Below, one piece after another: positions 26,223 through 36,632 of a stretch of 64,000 nt of DNA. The notes beneath the pieces were generated by a model. That model was given only the letters and a program-made list of their open reading frames with translations, was not told the origin of the DNA and searched no databases. Source of the DNA: Pseudoxanthomonas koreensis_A (lineage in GTDB: Bacteria; Pseudomonadota; Gammaproteobacteria; Xanthomonadales; Xanthomonadaceae); the NCBI RefSeq assembly GCF_041890415.1, contig NZ_CP169056.1, forward strand, positions 2,232,001 through 2,296,000, given 5' to 3'. The position numbers were made by a program, and so were the translations under genes. Each line of letters opens with the position of its first letter. Position 1 is the first letter of the stretch.

Positions 26223-27443
26223 ATGTCCAGCTACCTGTTCACCTCCGAATCGGTCTCGGAAGGTCATCCGGACAAGATTGCCGACCAGATTTCCGACGCG
26301 GTGCTGGACGCGATCCTGGCCCAGGACAAGCGCGCGCGCGTGGCCTGCGAGACGATGGTCAAGACCGGCGCGGCGATCGTGGCCGGCGAGGTCACCACCA
26401 GCGCCTGGGTCGACATCGAAGCGCTGGCGCGCAAGGTGATCAACGACATCGGCTACAACAACTCCAACGTCGGCTTTGATGGCCACACCTGCGCCATCAT
26501 CAACATGCTCGGCAAGCAGTCGCCGGACATCGCCGCCGGCGTGGACCGCAAGAAGCCCGAGGAACAGGGCGCCGGCGACCAGGGCCTGATGTTCGGCTAC
26601 GCCTGCAACGAGGCGCCGGAGTTCATGCCTGCGCCGATCTACTACAGCCACCGCCTGGTCGAGCAGCAGGCCAAGGTGCGCAAGAAGAAGAATTCGCCGC
26701 TGCCGTGGCTGCGCCCGGACGCCAAGTCGCAGGTCACCCTGCGCTACGACGACGCGCACAAGGTCATCGGCCTGGACGCGGTGGTGCTGTCGACCCAGCA
26801 CGACCCGGGCATCAAGCAGAAGGACCTGGTCGAGGGCGTGTACGAGCACATCCTCAAGCCGGTGCTGCCGAAGAAGTGGCTGGAAACGCTGCAGAAGAAG
26901 AAGATCCACATCAACCCGACCGGGATCTTCGTGATCGGCGGGCCGGTGGGCGACTGCGGCCTGACCGGGCGCAAGATCATCGTCGACACCTACGGCGGCA
27001 TGGCCCGCCACGGCGGCGGCGCGTTCTCCGGCAAGGATCCCTCCAAGGTGGACCGCTCGGCCGCCTACGCGGCGCGCTACGTGGCCAAGAACATCGTGGC
27101 CGCCGGCCTGGCTGACAAGTGCGAGGTGCAGGTGTCCTACGCCATCGGCGTGGCCGAGCCGACCTCGATCTCGGTGACCACGTTCGGCACCGGCAAGATC
27201 AGCGACGACAGGATCGAGAAGCTGATCCGCAAGCACTTCGACCTGCGCCCCTACGGCATCGTCAAGATGCTCGACCTGATCCACCCGGTGTACCAGGCCA
27301 CCGCCGCCTACGGCCACTTCGGCCGCAAGCCGCAGCAGGTGTCCTACACCGACGGCGCCGGCAAGAACCAGGTCGCCACCGCGTTCTCGTGGGAGATGAC
27401 CGACCGGGCCGAGGCACTGCGCAAGGATGCCAAGCTGAAGTAA
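26223..27443 (+). CDS. metK: S-adenosylmethionine synthetase
   Basis: MetK makes SAM from methionine and ATP. The 406-residue chain shows FTSESVSEGHPDK (6-18), the GAGDQGLMFGYA loop, GGPVGDCGLTGRKIIVDTYGG, GGGAFSGKDPSKVDRS and ARYVAKN, all core motifs. It has about 25 extra residues around the VRKKKNSPLPWLRPDAKSQV region compared with short forms. A GAAGGA ribosome binding site supports the start. A stem-loop follows the stop. ahcY and metF lie within 11 kb on the same strand. Confidence 0.98.
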   Translation: MSSYLFTSESVSEGHPDKIADQISDAVLDAILAQDKRARVACETMVKTGAAIVAGEVTTSAWVDIEALARKVINDIGYNNSNVGFDGHTCAIINMLGKQSPDIAAGVDRKKPEEQGAGDQGLMFGYACNEAPEFMPAPIYYSHRLVEQQAKVRKKKNSPLPWLRPDAKSQVTLRYDDAHKVIGLDAVVLSTQHDPGIKQKDLVEGVYEHILKPVLPKKWLETLQKKKIHINPTGIFVIGGPVGDCGLTGRKIIVDTYGGMARHGGGAFSGKDPSKVDRSAAYAARYVAKNIVAAGLADKCEVQVSYAIGVAEPTSISVTTFGTGKISDDRIEKLIRKHFDLRPYGIVKMLDLIHPVYQATAAYGHFGRKPQQVSYTDGAGKNQVATAFSWEMTDRAEALRKDAKLK

Positions 27444-27492
27444 CAGGCGCCGGCCTGGCGCGCCGTCCGCGCAGCGCGCCACGACGATCCCG

Positions 27493-27526
27493 GGACGGGC
27501 CGCGAAAGCGGCCCGTTCGCTTTTGC
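27493..27526 (+). terminator. Terminator after metK
   Basis: A nine-base-pair GC stem with a GAAA loop (27495-27516) is followed by a short T-rich stretch (tcgctttt). It starts about 50 bases after the metK stop, before the convergent kinase gene. Confidence 0.75.
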
Positions 27527-27545
27527 GGGTGCGGGTACCGCGCCG

Positions 27546-30419
27546 CTACTCCCAGCGCCCGTCCAGCGCCAGCGTCGCGTTGTCGCGCACGCTGCGCATG
27601 CTGGCGTTGAGGGTGCCCGGGTCCAGCGCGATCACCGGGTCCAGGAAGCGGGTGCGGATGTCGTCCATGGCGGGCGCGTCGTGCAGGTGGTGCAGCGCCA
27701 CGTACAGGCGCGAGGCGCTCTCGATGGTGTGCGCATCCAGCATGCCGCGGGTGCGTGCGCGGATCTCCAGCGCCCGTGCGTGCGCGTCGCGCGAGCCGCT
27801 CCAGTTGCCGGCGCCGCGCTCGATGCGGCCGATCAGGTCCAGGGTGGCGGTGCTGATCGGATGTTCGGGGCCGACCGCCTCGCCAAGGCCGGCCAGGGTG
27901 GCGTTGGCGTGGCGCCGCGCCTCGTCGTAGCGGCCCACGTAGCTGAGCAGGCTGGACATCGAGCCACGTGCAAACAGGGTGTCCAGGTGTTCGGCTCCCA
28001 GCGTGCGCAGGCAGCGGGCGTAGTGTTCGCGCTGCAGCGCCAGTGCCTCCTGCTGCCGCTCTTCCTTGCTCAGCAGGCGGATCCGGTCGACCACGAACTG
28101 GCGCGTGGCCGGGTGGTCCATGCCCAGGATCCGGCCCTGCACCCGCAGCAGCCGGTCCAGCAGCGCGTGCACGTCGGCAAAGTCCTTCGGGGTGACGGCC
28201 AGGCGCACCAGGCTGGTGGCGGCGGTGCCCCAGGCGCTGAGCGTGTCCGGGTGCTCGGCGCCGAGCCGGCGTTCGCGCGTCTCGGCCACCTCGCGCGCCA
28301 GTTCGGCGGACAGCTCGAAGTCGTTCCGGGCAAAGGCGTTTTCGGCCAGGATCAGCTGCACCGCCTGGGTGCGGTTGGACTCTTCGCCGAAGCGGCCGCG
28401 ATACAGCGGCAGCAGCTCCTGCATTTCGGCCTGGGCATCGTCGCGCCGGCCCAGCTTGACCAGGGTGTCGGCGTAGTCGCGACGCAGGGTGAGCAGTTCC
28501 AGGTCGTCCTCGGGCAAGGCCGCCATCCACTCACCGCGCAGCTCGCCCTGGCGTGCCAGCGCCGCCTGCAGGCCGCCACGGGCGGCGGCCACCCGCGCGG
28601 CACCGGCTTCGGTGGCACGCCGCAACGGGTCCAGCGCGGGACGCTCGTTGGCGTCCTCCAGCGCACGGGCGAACACCCGGGTCGCTTCTTCGTCGCGTGC
28701 CTGCAGGTGCAGCGCCTGGCCGAGGTCGGCGCGCACCGACAGCAGCCTGGGGTCGGCACCGGGCAGCACGGCGGTGCGTGCTTCCAGCGCCCGCTCCAGC
28801 TCCTGTGCCGCATGCGGATAACTGCCGATCGCCATCAGCACCCGAGCCAGCGACTGGCGCATGTCCGCCGCCAGCAGCGGCGCGTCGGCGAAGTCGTGGT
28901 CCAGCCGCGACAGCGCATAGGACACCACATGCTCCTCCAGCGCGTCGCGGGCGATGGTGGGGGCGCCGACCTGGCCGAAGGCCTGTTCCAGCCGGTCCTC
29001 CAGCGGTTGCCCGGGCGGTTGCCGGGACAATGCCTCCAGCACCTGGCGCTGCTGGGTTTCGGTCAGGGCGTGGCCCATCGCGTCGATGTCCACGCCTTCG
29101 AGCATGGACTGCTGGAAATCGACGATCCGCTGCAGGTCGCGCCCGCGCTGCTCGGCCACCGCGTGCTGCACGCGCGCCTCGCGCAATGCGTACAGCGAGG
29201 CCACCAGGCCGGCCAGCACCGACAGCGCCACCACCGCCGCGCCGGCAATCGGCCAAGCGTTGCGGCGCAGGTAGCGGCGCAGGCGATACCAGCGCTCGCC
29301 GCCGCGCGCGGACACCGGCCGGCGTTGCAGGTAGCAATGCAGGTCGTCGGCCAGCGCAGCCACCGAGGCGTAGCGCTGCTCCGGCTCCTTGCGCAGCGCC
29401 TTGAGCACGATCGCATCGATGTCCGCCGGCACCGAGCGGTCGCGCCCGCGCACCGGCGCAGGATCGCCGCGGCGCAGCCGGCGGCTGGGCGGGGTGACGT
29501 CGGTGCGGACAATGGCGTGGTAGAGGCCGGCGGGGGTATCGACATCGGCGAACGGGGCGCTGCCGCAGACCAGCTGGTACAGCACCGCGCCCAGCGAGTA
29601 CACGTCGGTGGCGGTGGTCAGCGGCTGGCAGGCCACCTGCTCCGGGCTGGCGTAGGCCAGGGTCAGCGCATGCTGGCCGGTCTGGGTATTGGCCGAGACA
29701 TCCTCGTCCTCGATCAGCCGGGCGATGCCGAAATCGAGCAGGCGCGGCTGGCCGCGCGGGTCCACCAGGATGTTGGCCGGCTTGAGGTCGCGATGGATGA
29801 CCAGGCAGCGGTGGGCGTCGGCCACCGCTTCGCAGACCTTGGCGAACAGGGCGATGCGCTCGTTCAACGGCAGCCGTTCGGCATGCAGATCGATGCGCTC
29901 GCCTTCCACGTACTCCATGGCCAGGAACGGGCGGCCGTCGGCGAGGATGCCGCCATCCAGCAGGCGGGCGATGCCGGGGTGGTCGAGCCGGGCCAGCAGT
30001 TCGCGTTCGCGGGCAAAGCGCTCGCGCAGTTCGGGCGAGGCCTCGGCCACGGCATTGAGCAGCTTCAGCGCCACCGTCTGCACGAAGCCGCCATCGCTGC
30101 GCTCGGCCAGGTAGACCACGCCCATGCCGCCGGCGCCAAGCCGGCGCAGCAGGCGGTACTGGCGCGGCGTCTGCGCCGAGGTGGCCTGGCCGCTGAGGTC
30201 GCTGCCGGGGTCGGTGGCGTCGGCCTCGGGCTGCAGCGACACCGCCAGGGTCGGGTCGGCATCCATCTCGGCCAGCAGCGCGCGGACCTCGCCGGCCAGC
30301 GCGGGGTCGTCGCCGGTTTCGCGCGCGATCAGGGCCTCGCGGGCCCGGCCGCCCAGTTCCAGGGCGTCCAGGACGATGCGCTTGATCCGCTGGTAACGGC
30401 CGTTCTCCCCCGCTTCCAT
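27546..30419 (-). CDS. Membrane-anchored Ser/Thr protein kinase with TPR-like C-terminus
   Basis: A 957-residue Hanks-type kinase. The kinase domain (about 88-370) has a full set of catalytic motifs: glycine loop GAGGMGVVY (95-103), VALK with K119, HRDLKPAN (209-216), DFG (229-231) and ASPEQ. One membrane helix (about 387-412) follows, then a 540-residue helical region with TPR-like repeats. This build matches the kinases that pair with ECF sigma factors in Xanthomonadaceae, but no sigma gene is adjacent. I chose ATG 30419; GTG 30425 is just upstream. The gene starts 23 bases after the ppc stop, so read-through from ppc is possible. Confidence 0.93.
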   Translation of the reverse strand: MEAGENGRYQRIKRIVLDALELGGRAREALIARETGDDPALAGEVRALLAEMDADPTLAVSLQPEADATDPGSDLSGQATSAQTPRQYRLLRRLGAGGMGVVYLAERSDGGFVQTVALKLLNAVAEASPELRERFARERELLARLDHPGIARLLDGGILADGRPFLAMEYVEGERIDLHAERLPLNERIALFAKVCEAVADAHRCLVIHRDLKPANILVDPRGQPRLLDFGIARLIEDEDVSANTQTGQHALTLAYASPEQVACQPLTTATDVYSLGAVLYQLVCGSAPFADVDTPAGLYHAIVRTDVTPPSRRLRRGDPAPVRGRDRSVPADIDAIVLKALRKEPEQRYASVAALADDLHCYLQRRPVSARGGERWYRLRRYLRRNAWPIAGAAVVALSVLAGLVASLYALREARVQHAVAEQRGRDLQRIVDFQQSMLEGVDIDAMGHALTETQQRQVLEALSRQPPGQPLEDRLEQAFGQVGAPTIARDALEEHVVSYALSRLDHDFADAPLLAADMRQSLARVLMAIGSYPHAAQELERALEARTAVLPGADPRLLSVRADLGQALHLQARDEEATRVFARALEDANERPALDPLRRATEAGAARVAAARGGLQAALARQGELRGEWMAALPEDDLELLTLRRDYADTLVKLGRRDDAQAEMQELLPLYRGRFGEESNRTQAVQLILAENAFARNDFELSAELAREVAETRERRLGAEHPDTLSAWGTAATSLVRLAVTPKDFADVHALLDRLLRVQGRILGMDHPATRQFVVDRIRLLSKEERQQEALALQREHYARCLRTLGAEHLDTLFARGSMSSLLSYVGRYDEARRHANATLAGLGEAVGPEHPISTATLDLIGRIERGAGNWSGSRDAHARALEIRARTRGMLDAHTIESASRLYVALHHLHDAPAMDDIRTRFLDPVIALDPGTLNASMRSVRDNATLALDGRWE

Positions 30420-30441
30420 CCCCACCCCCGTGGCTGTCCGG

Positions 30442-33156
30442 TCAACCGGTATTCTGCACTCCCTGCGAGATGCCGTTCACGCTTGCCACCAGGGCACGCA
30501 GCAGCGCCTCGTCCTGGCGGTCGCTGGCGCGCCAGCGCTTGAGCAGGTCCACCTGCAGCACGCTGATCGGATCCACGTACGGGTTGCGCAGGCGGATCGA
30601 CAGGGCCAGGCGCTGGTCGTGCTGCAGCAGCCACTCGTTGCCGTTCAGGCGCAGCGCCCACTCATGGGTGAGTGCATGCTCGGCCTCGATCCGCGGGAAG
30701 AACTCCGCGTGCAGCTCCTCGCCGGCCAGGTCGGAGAACATCCGCGCGATGCCGATGTCGCCCTTGGCCAGGACCATGGAGATGTCGTCCAGGAACACCT
30801 TGAAGAATGGCCAATCGCGGCCCATCTCGCGCAGCACGTCTTCGCCATGGGCGGCCACGGCCGCACGCAGGCCGCTGCCCACGCCATACCAGCCGGGAAT
30901 CACCGCGCGCGCCTGGCTCCAGGCAAACACCCACGGGATCGCGCGCAGGTTGCTCAGCGCCGCATCCTGGCCGAGCCGGCGCGAAGGCCGCGAGCCCAGG
31001 GTCATGCGCTCGATCACGTCGATCGGCGTGGCGCTGCGGAAATAGTCCATGAACCGCGGGGCCTGGACGAAATCGCGATAGGCGCGGCTGCTGGCGTCGG
31101 CCACGGTGGCCATCACGTCGCGCCACTGCGCCTCGCGTGGTTCCGCGGCGCGCGGGCGGATGCTGGACACCAGCACCGCGCCGGTGGCCTGCTCCAGCGA
31201 GCGCAGCGCCAGTGCACGGATGCCGAAGCGGCGGTGGATGGCCTCGCCCTGCTCGGTCACCCGCAGGCGGCCGTCGACGCTGCCGCGCGGCGAGGCATCC
31301 ACCGCGCGGGTGGTCTTGCTGCCGCCACGGCTGAGCGAGCCACCGCGCCCGTGGAAGAAGGTCAGCTTGATCCCCAGCTCCGTGGCGGCCTGCATCAGCT
31401 CCACCTGGGCGCGCTGCAGGTTCCAGCGCGAAGCCGCGATGCCGCCGTCCTTGCCGCTGTCGGAGTAGCCCAGCATCACCGTCTGCACGTCGCCGCGCGC
31501 GGCCAGGTGCTGGCGGTACACCGGGTCGGCCAGCAGGTCGCGCAGGGTATCCGGGCCGTGGCGCAGGTCATCGACGGTCTCGAACAGCGGGGCGATGTCC
31601 AGCGGCACCATGCCTGCGTCGTCCACCAGCCCGCCGCGGCGCGCCAGCGCCAGCACGGTGAGCACGTCGGCGCGGCTGCGCGCCATGCTGATGACGTAGG
31701 CGCCGATGGCGTCGCCGCCATGGCTGCGGCGGGCGCCATCCAGCGCGGCGAACACCGCGTCCAGGCGCTGGTTGCCGGGTTCGTCCACCTGCGGCAGGAC
31801 CTTGTCGCCGCCGGCATAGGCGCCCAGTACCGCGGCCTGCTCGACCGCATCGCGCGATTCCCACTGCGCGTCGTCCAGCGCGGTGGCGACCGCGCGCGCG
31901 TGCACGCTCGATTCCTGGCGCACGTCCAGCCGCGCCAGGTGGAAGCCGAACGTGCGCAGGCGCCACACCAGCCGGCGTACCGAGAACCAGCCGGCGTGGA
32001 TGCCGCGATTGTGTTCCAGGCTCTTGCGGATCAGGTCGACGTCGTCGGCGAATGCCTCCGGCGAGGGATAGCCCTCGGCACGATCTTCCAGGGTGGCTTG
32101 CAGGCGCGCGCGCATCAGGTCGATCAGCAGCCGGTAGGGCATGTCGGCATGGCGCGGGCGCGCGGCGGCGGCCGCTTCGGGCAGCAGCACGCGGTAGCGC
32201 TCGACCTGCTCCATCACCCCGGCGTCCACGCCCACGGTGCTGGAGGTCTGGGTCAGCAGGCTTGCAAGCTGCTGCAGCTCGCCCAGGTACTTGCCCAGGA
32301 TGCTGCGCCGCTGCGCCAGCAGCGTGGTGCGGATGGTGCCGGCGTCCACGTTCGGGTTGCCGTCCATGTCCCCGCCCACCCAGGTGCCGAAGCGCAACAG
32401 CCGCGGCAACTCGGTGGCGATGCCGAAGGTCTCGCCGATCGCCTGTTCCAGGGTTTCGTAGAACGCGGGCATCACCCGGTACAGCACTTCGGTCAGGTAG
32501 AAGCCCACGTGCTCGCGCTCGTCCTCCACCGCCGGGCGCACCGGCGAGGAATCGGCGGTCTGCCAGGTGGAGGTCAGGGCCATGCGGAAGCGTGCAAGGT
32601 CGGCGGCGCGCTCGTCCGGGGTGCGCCCGCTGTCGAGGTCGTCGATCAGCGCGGCCACCATCAGCTGCTCCTTCTCCAGCAGCGCACGCCGCACCGCCTC
32701 GGTCGGATGGGCGGTGAACACCGGCTCGATGTCGATCCGCTCCAGCCAGGTGCCCAGCTCGGCGGGGGTGACGCCCTTGTCCTTGAGCCGGTGCAACGCG
32801 TCGTGCAGGCTGTCGGGCTGGGGCACGCCGGTGCCGGCGCGCTGGTAGTCACGGCGGCGGCGGATGCGATGCACGCGCTCGGCGATGTTGACCACCTGGA
32901 AGTAGGTGCCGAATGCACGGATCAGGGCTTCGGCGTGCGCCGGCTCAAGGCCGTCCAGCAGCGCGGACAGCGAGGCCATCTCGCCACCGTTCTGGCGCCG
33001 AGCGATGGCGGTGGTGCGGACCTTCTCCACTTCATCCAGAAAAGCGGGCGACACCTGCTCGGCCAGCATCTCGCCGACCAGCGCGCCGAGGCGGCGCACC
33101 TCGTCGCGCAAGGGCAGGTCCGGGGGGGCGAATTCGAGGTTGCGGGGTGCGTTCAT
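30442..33156 (-). CDS. ppc: Phosphoenolpyruvate carboxylase
   Basis: Ppc makes oxaloacetate from PEP and bicarbonate, refilling the TCA cycle. The 904-residue protein has VFTAHPTE with the catalytic H150, GGDMDGNPNV, YSDSGKDGG, the FHGRGGSLSRGG PEP loop, and the conserved C-terminal LRNPYVDPISVLQVDLL with the terminal QNTG. Length and motifs match the bacterial enzyme. It is divergent from ahcY across a 370-base gap that carries the ahcY promoter and riboswitch. Confidence 0.98.
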   Translation of the reverse strand: MNAPRNLEFAPPDLPLRDEVRRLGALVGEMLAEQVSPAFLDEVEKVRTTAIARRQNGGEMASLSALLDGLEPAHAEALIRAFGTYFQVVNIAERVHRIRRRRDYQRAGTGVPQPDSLHDALHRLKDKGVTPAELGTWLERIDIEPVFTAHPTEAVRRALLEKEQLMVAALIDDLDSGRTPDERAADLARFRMALTSTWQTADSSPVRPAVEDEREHVGFYLTEVLYRVMPAFYETLEQAIGETFGIATELPRLLRFGTWVGGDMDGNPNVDAGTIRTTLLAQRRSILGKYLGELQQLASLLTQTSSTVGVDAGVMEQVERYRVLLPEAAAAARPRHADMPYRLLIDLMRARLQATLEDRAEGYPSPEAFADDVDLIRKSLEHNRGIHAGWFSVRRLVWRLRTFGFHLARLDVRQESSVHARAVATALDDAQWESRDAVEQAAVLGAYAGGDKVLPQVDEPGNQRLDAVFAALDGARRSHGGDAIGAYVISMARSRADVLTVLALARRGGLVDDAGMVPLDIAPLFETVDDLRHGPDTLRDLLADPVYRQHLAARGDVQTVMLGYSDSGKDGGIAASRWNLQRAQVELMQAATELGIKLTFFHGRGGSLSRGGSKTTRAVDASPRGSVDGRLRVTEQGEAIHRRFGIRALALRSLEQATGAVLVSSIRPRAAEPREAQWRDVMATVADASSRAYRDFVQAPRFMDYFRSATPIDVIERMTLGSRPSRRLGQDAALSNLRAIPWVFAWSQARAVIPGWYGVGSGLRAAVAAHGEDVLREMGRDWPFFKVFLDDISMVLAKGDIGIARMFSDLAGEELHAEFFPRIEAEHALTHEWALRLNGNEWLLQHDQRLALSIRLRNPYVDPISVLQVDLLKRWRASDRQDEALLRALVASVNGISQGVQNTG

Positions 33157-33352
33157 CGAAGCGCGCGGGCTCCCTACGGCAAAAGCGAACTCCCGAGCTT
33201 AGCCGCGTTTTGTGCGCCGCGGCAAAAGTTTCTGCAGTACCGACCCCCGCCCGCCGCCGTCCGGGGCACGTCGCCCGGCGGCCAACGCCATGCCCGGCGG
33301 GGCGTTGCCGGCCCCCACCCCCGGGCTACCACTCCGGCACCGGCCGGCCCGA

Positions 33353-33358
33353 TATAAT
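33353..33358 (+). promoter_or_regulatory. -10 box for the ahcY riboswitch transcript
   Basis: A perfect TATAAT lies about 11-16 bases before the first paired bases of the SAH riboswitch. The -35 region is poor. The spacing fits a transcript that starts just ahead of the aptamer. Confidence 0.65.
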
Positions 33359-33368
33359 GCGCGACGCC

Positions 33369-33485
33369 CGCCGAGGGGCGCTGCGACCGAGGACCGGCGG
33401 ACCATCCGCAGGCGCCGGCATCCATTGCCGCCGCCACGCTCCGCGGCCAGGCTCGGCGCGCGCGGTACGCAACAACGGCGCCCGG
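33369..33485 (+). ncRNA. S-adenosylhomocysteine (SAH) riboswitch
   Basis: The leader of ahcY holds the conserved SAH-riboswitch words in order: CCGAGGGGCGCTGCGACC (33371-33388), CCAGGCTCGG (33447-33456) and AACGGCGCCC (33474-33483). CCGAG can pair with CTCGG, and GGGCGC with GCGCCC, giving the stem and pseudoknot of this class. SAH riboswitches turn on SAH-recycling genes when SAH builds up. The variable arm between the first two words is longer than the minimal form. A G6/C6 hairpin between aptamer and start codon may be the expression platform. Confidence 0.88.
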
Positions 33486-33492
33486 CCAAAGC

Positions 33493-33508
33493 GGGGGGAC
33501 ATCCCCCC
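33493..33508 (+). promoter_or_regulatory. G6/C6 hairpin in the ahcY leader
   Basis: GGGGGG-ACAT-CCCCCC forms a tight hairpin between the aptamer and the CGGAG ribosome binding site (33516-33520). It lacks a T-run, so a role in translation or RNA folding fits better than termination. Confidence 0.5.
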
Positions 33509-33528
33509 ACCCAACCGGAGCATCCGCC

Positions 33529-34992
<1,464 letters not shown>

Positions 34993-35020
34993 GCACGGCC
35001 GCGGCCGTGGCAACACCGCA

Positions 35021-35042
35021 ACGGGCGCCGCGAGGCGCCCGT
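35021..35042 (+). terminator. Terminator after ahcY
   Basis: A nine-base-pair GC stem with a GCGA loop lies 29 bases after the ahcY stop and is followed by only two more T residues. It probably ends the ahcY transcript before the convergent gene. Confidence 0.65.
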
Positions 35043-35092
35043 TTGCGTGGTGGCGCTGCTGCGTGCCGACCGTGCCGGTGCTGCTGCGGGCC

Positions 35093-35833
35093 TCAGCCCG
35101 GAAGCACGGCCTCGGCGCTCGCCGGGTGCGGGTTGCCGGCGTCGCGGCCGGCCGCTGCGCCGGCGCCCATCCCCGGAACCGCGGCGGTCTTCATCGCGAT
35201 CGAGCGGATCGCATCGGTCACCCCGGCCAGGGGCACCTTCTCCGCCAGCCGCCGGAAGGTATCGCGGCTGTCATAGCCGGAGCCGTCCTTGAGGTACATG
35301 TCGTACATCGACAGCAGCTCCTCGCAGGCCTGCGCCAGCGCGCGCTGGCTGCCGCCGGCCAGCGCCTTGCCGAGCTGGTCATAGGTGTGCAGGCAATCGG
35401 CCAGCCACAGCAGGTCGTAGCGGGCCTTGTTCGGCTCCTGCCCGTAGTGGCCGCGGGTGTACGCGCTGTAGCTGCGGATGGTGGTGGCCACGCGGGCCAC
35501 ATGCTCGAGCAGGATGCCGAGTTCGCCGGACAGGTCCAGGCTGTCGATCATCACCATCGGGATCGGCCGCTCGACCGGCGCCTGTTCGCGCGCCTCGACC
35601 ACCTGCTTCAGTGCCAGGTAATCAGCATGCAAGCCTTCGTACTGAGCCACGGCGGCGGCCACCTGCGCTTCCTGGCGGCGCAGCGCGGCACGGTAGCGCG
35701 CGCCCCGCTCCTGCTCATCGGCGTGCGCCTGCTGCTCCCGCCGCAGCGCCCGCCCGCGGACGAAGGCCAGCGCCGTGGCGAACACGATCCAGCCGGCCAT
35801 GAAGCTGATGAGGATGATGGAAAAGATGCTCAT
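35093..35833 (-). CDS. Uncharacterised membrane-anchored coiled-coil protein
   Basis: A 246-residue protein with one N-terminal membrane helix (about 3-22), then a charged Ala/Gln-rich coiled coil (about 28-75), and a helical C-terminal domain with the phrase SYSAYTRGHYGQEPNKARYDLLWLADCLH. I recognise no named family. The start at 35833 (MSIFSIILISF) puts the hydrophobic segment at the terminus; the longer frame adds ten residues. The position between ahcY and DUF3228 gives no functional hint. Confidence 0.78.
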   Translation of the reverse strand: MSIFSIILISFMAGWIVFATALAFVRGRALRREQQAHADEQERGARYRAALRRQEAQVAAAVAQYEGLHADYLALKQVVEAREQAPVERPIPMVMIDSLDLSGELGILLEHVARVATTIRSYSAYTRGHYGQEPNKARYDLLWLADCLHTYDQLGKALAGGSQRALAQACEELLSMYDMYLKDGSGYDSRDTFRRLAEKVPLAGVTDAIRSIAMKTAAVPGMGAGAAAGRDAGNPHPASAEAVLPG

Positions 35834-35956
35834 TGACCGGCCGGGTGGGAATCGGGATCGCATTCCCGACGCGCCAGGGTGCGACCGGCGGCATAGGGAT
35901 GCACATGTCAGATCGGCACCTGCCCCCGTTTACTTGAGCGTGGCCGCCGCCGGAAT

Positions 35957-36514
35957 TCACGGGCGCCAGTTGGCGTTGTTTTCCCAGAACCGGACCGCGC
36001 GCCGGTACGCCGCGCGGTCCAGCGGCACGCCCGAGCCGCCCTCCTCCACGCCCAGCGCATTGCGCAGCATGGTGCTCGGTGCCATCGGGATCTCCTCCGG
36101 CGTGGCGGTGTACAGGCAGCCGACCACGCCCCAGTCCGCGTCGATCGGCGCCCCCTCCCGGGCCAACTGCCCGCGGTCATAGAGGATCGGCAGCAGGTAC
36201 GCGGCCACCGGCGGCACCACGCCCTCGAACCAGCGCACCAGCACCGGCAGCTCCTCGCGCGAGCGCGCCTCGTAGGCCGACTGCAACCGGTGCCGGTTGG
36301 CAGCGGTGACCGGCACGGTCAGGCAACGGGTGGAGGTCCAGTTGCGGTGCACGTGCAGCTTGCAGAACGGCGCGTAGCCGTCGAGCACCTGCAGCGGTGC
36401 GTGCTCGTTGAGATAACTTTCGAACTGCTCGGGCGTGCAGTCGAGGATGGTGTTGCCACGCGGCTCGCGCGGGAACAGGCGGGTGCGGGCAAACGGCGTG
36501 AGCTGGATCGACAT
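35957..36514 (-). CDS. DUF3228 family protein
   Basis: A 185-residue soluble protein matching the DUF3228 family: FARTRLFPREPRGNTILDCTPEQF, VLDGYAPFCKLHVHRNWT, PVLVRWFEGVVPPVA, and the GGSGVPLDR segment near the end. No function is known for the family and no catalytic motif is obvious, though the His/Cys/Trp-rich centre could bind a ligand. It is divergent from metF with a 116-base gap. Confidence 0.87.
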   Translation of the reverse strand: MSIQLTPFARTRLFPREPRGNTILDCTPEQFESYLNEHAPLQVLDGYAPFCKLHVHRNWTSTRCLTVPVTAANRHRLQSAYEARSREELPVLVRWFEGVVPPVAAYLLPILYDRGQLAREGAPIDADWGVVGCLYTATPEEIPMAPSTMLRNALGVEEGGSGVPLDRAAYRRAVRFWENNANWRP

Positions 36515-36581
36515 GCGCAGGTGCGGGCCGGGGACCTGCCGAGTCTAGCGGCAGCCCGGAGCCCGCAAGGTATTCACATTC

Positions 36582-36632
36582 ATCGCGATAAAGAGATATT
36601 ATCCACCGACCCTTCCTGGCCCGTATCGCGAT
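36582..36632. promoter_or_regulatory. Inverted repeats before metF
   Basis: The octamer ATCGCGAT occurs at 36582-36589 and again at 36625-36632, the second copy covering the metF start codon. A further inverted repeat GATAA-N7-TTATC spans 36587-36603. These stand out in a GC-rich gap and could be operator sites for a methionine- or SAH-responsive regulator; the regulator is not encoded nearby. Confidence 0.4.

Noticed and set aside
27681..33357. Two very long plus-strand frames (about 950 and 975 codons)
   Set aside because: They mirror the Ser/Thr kinase and ppc, which carry complete motif sets on the minus strand.
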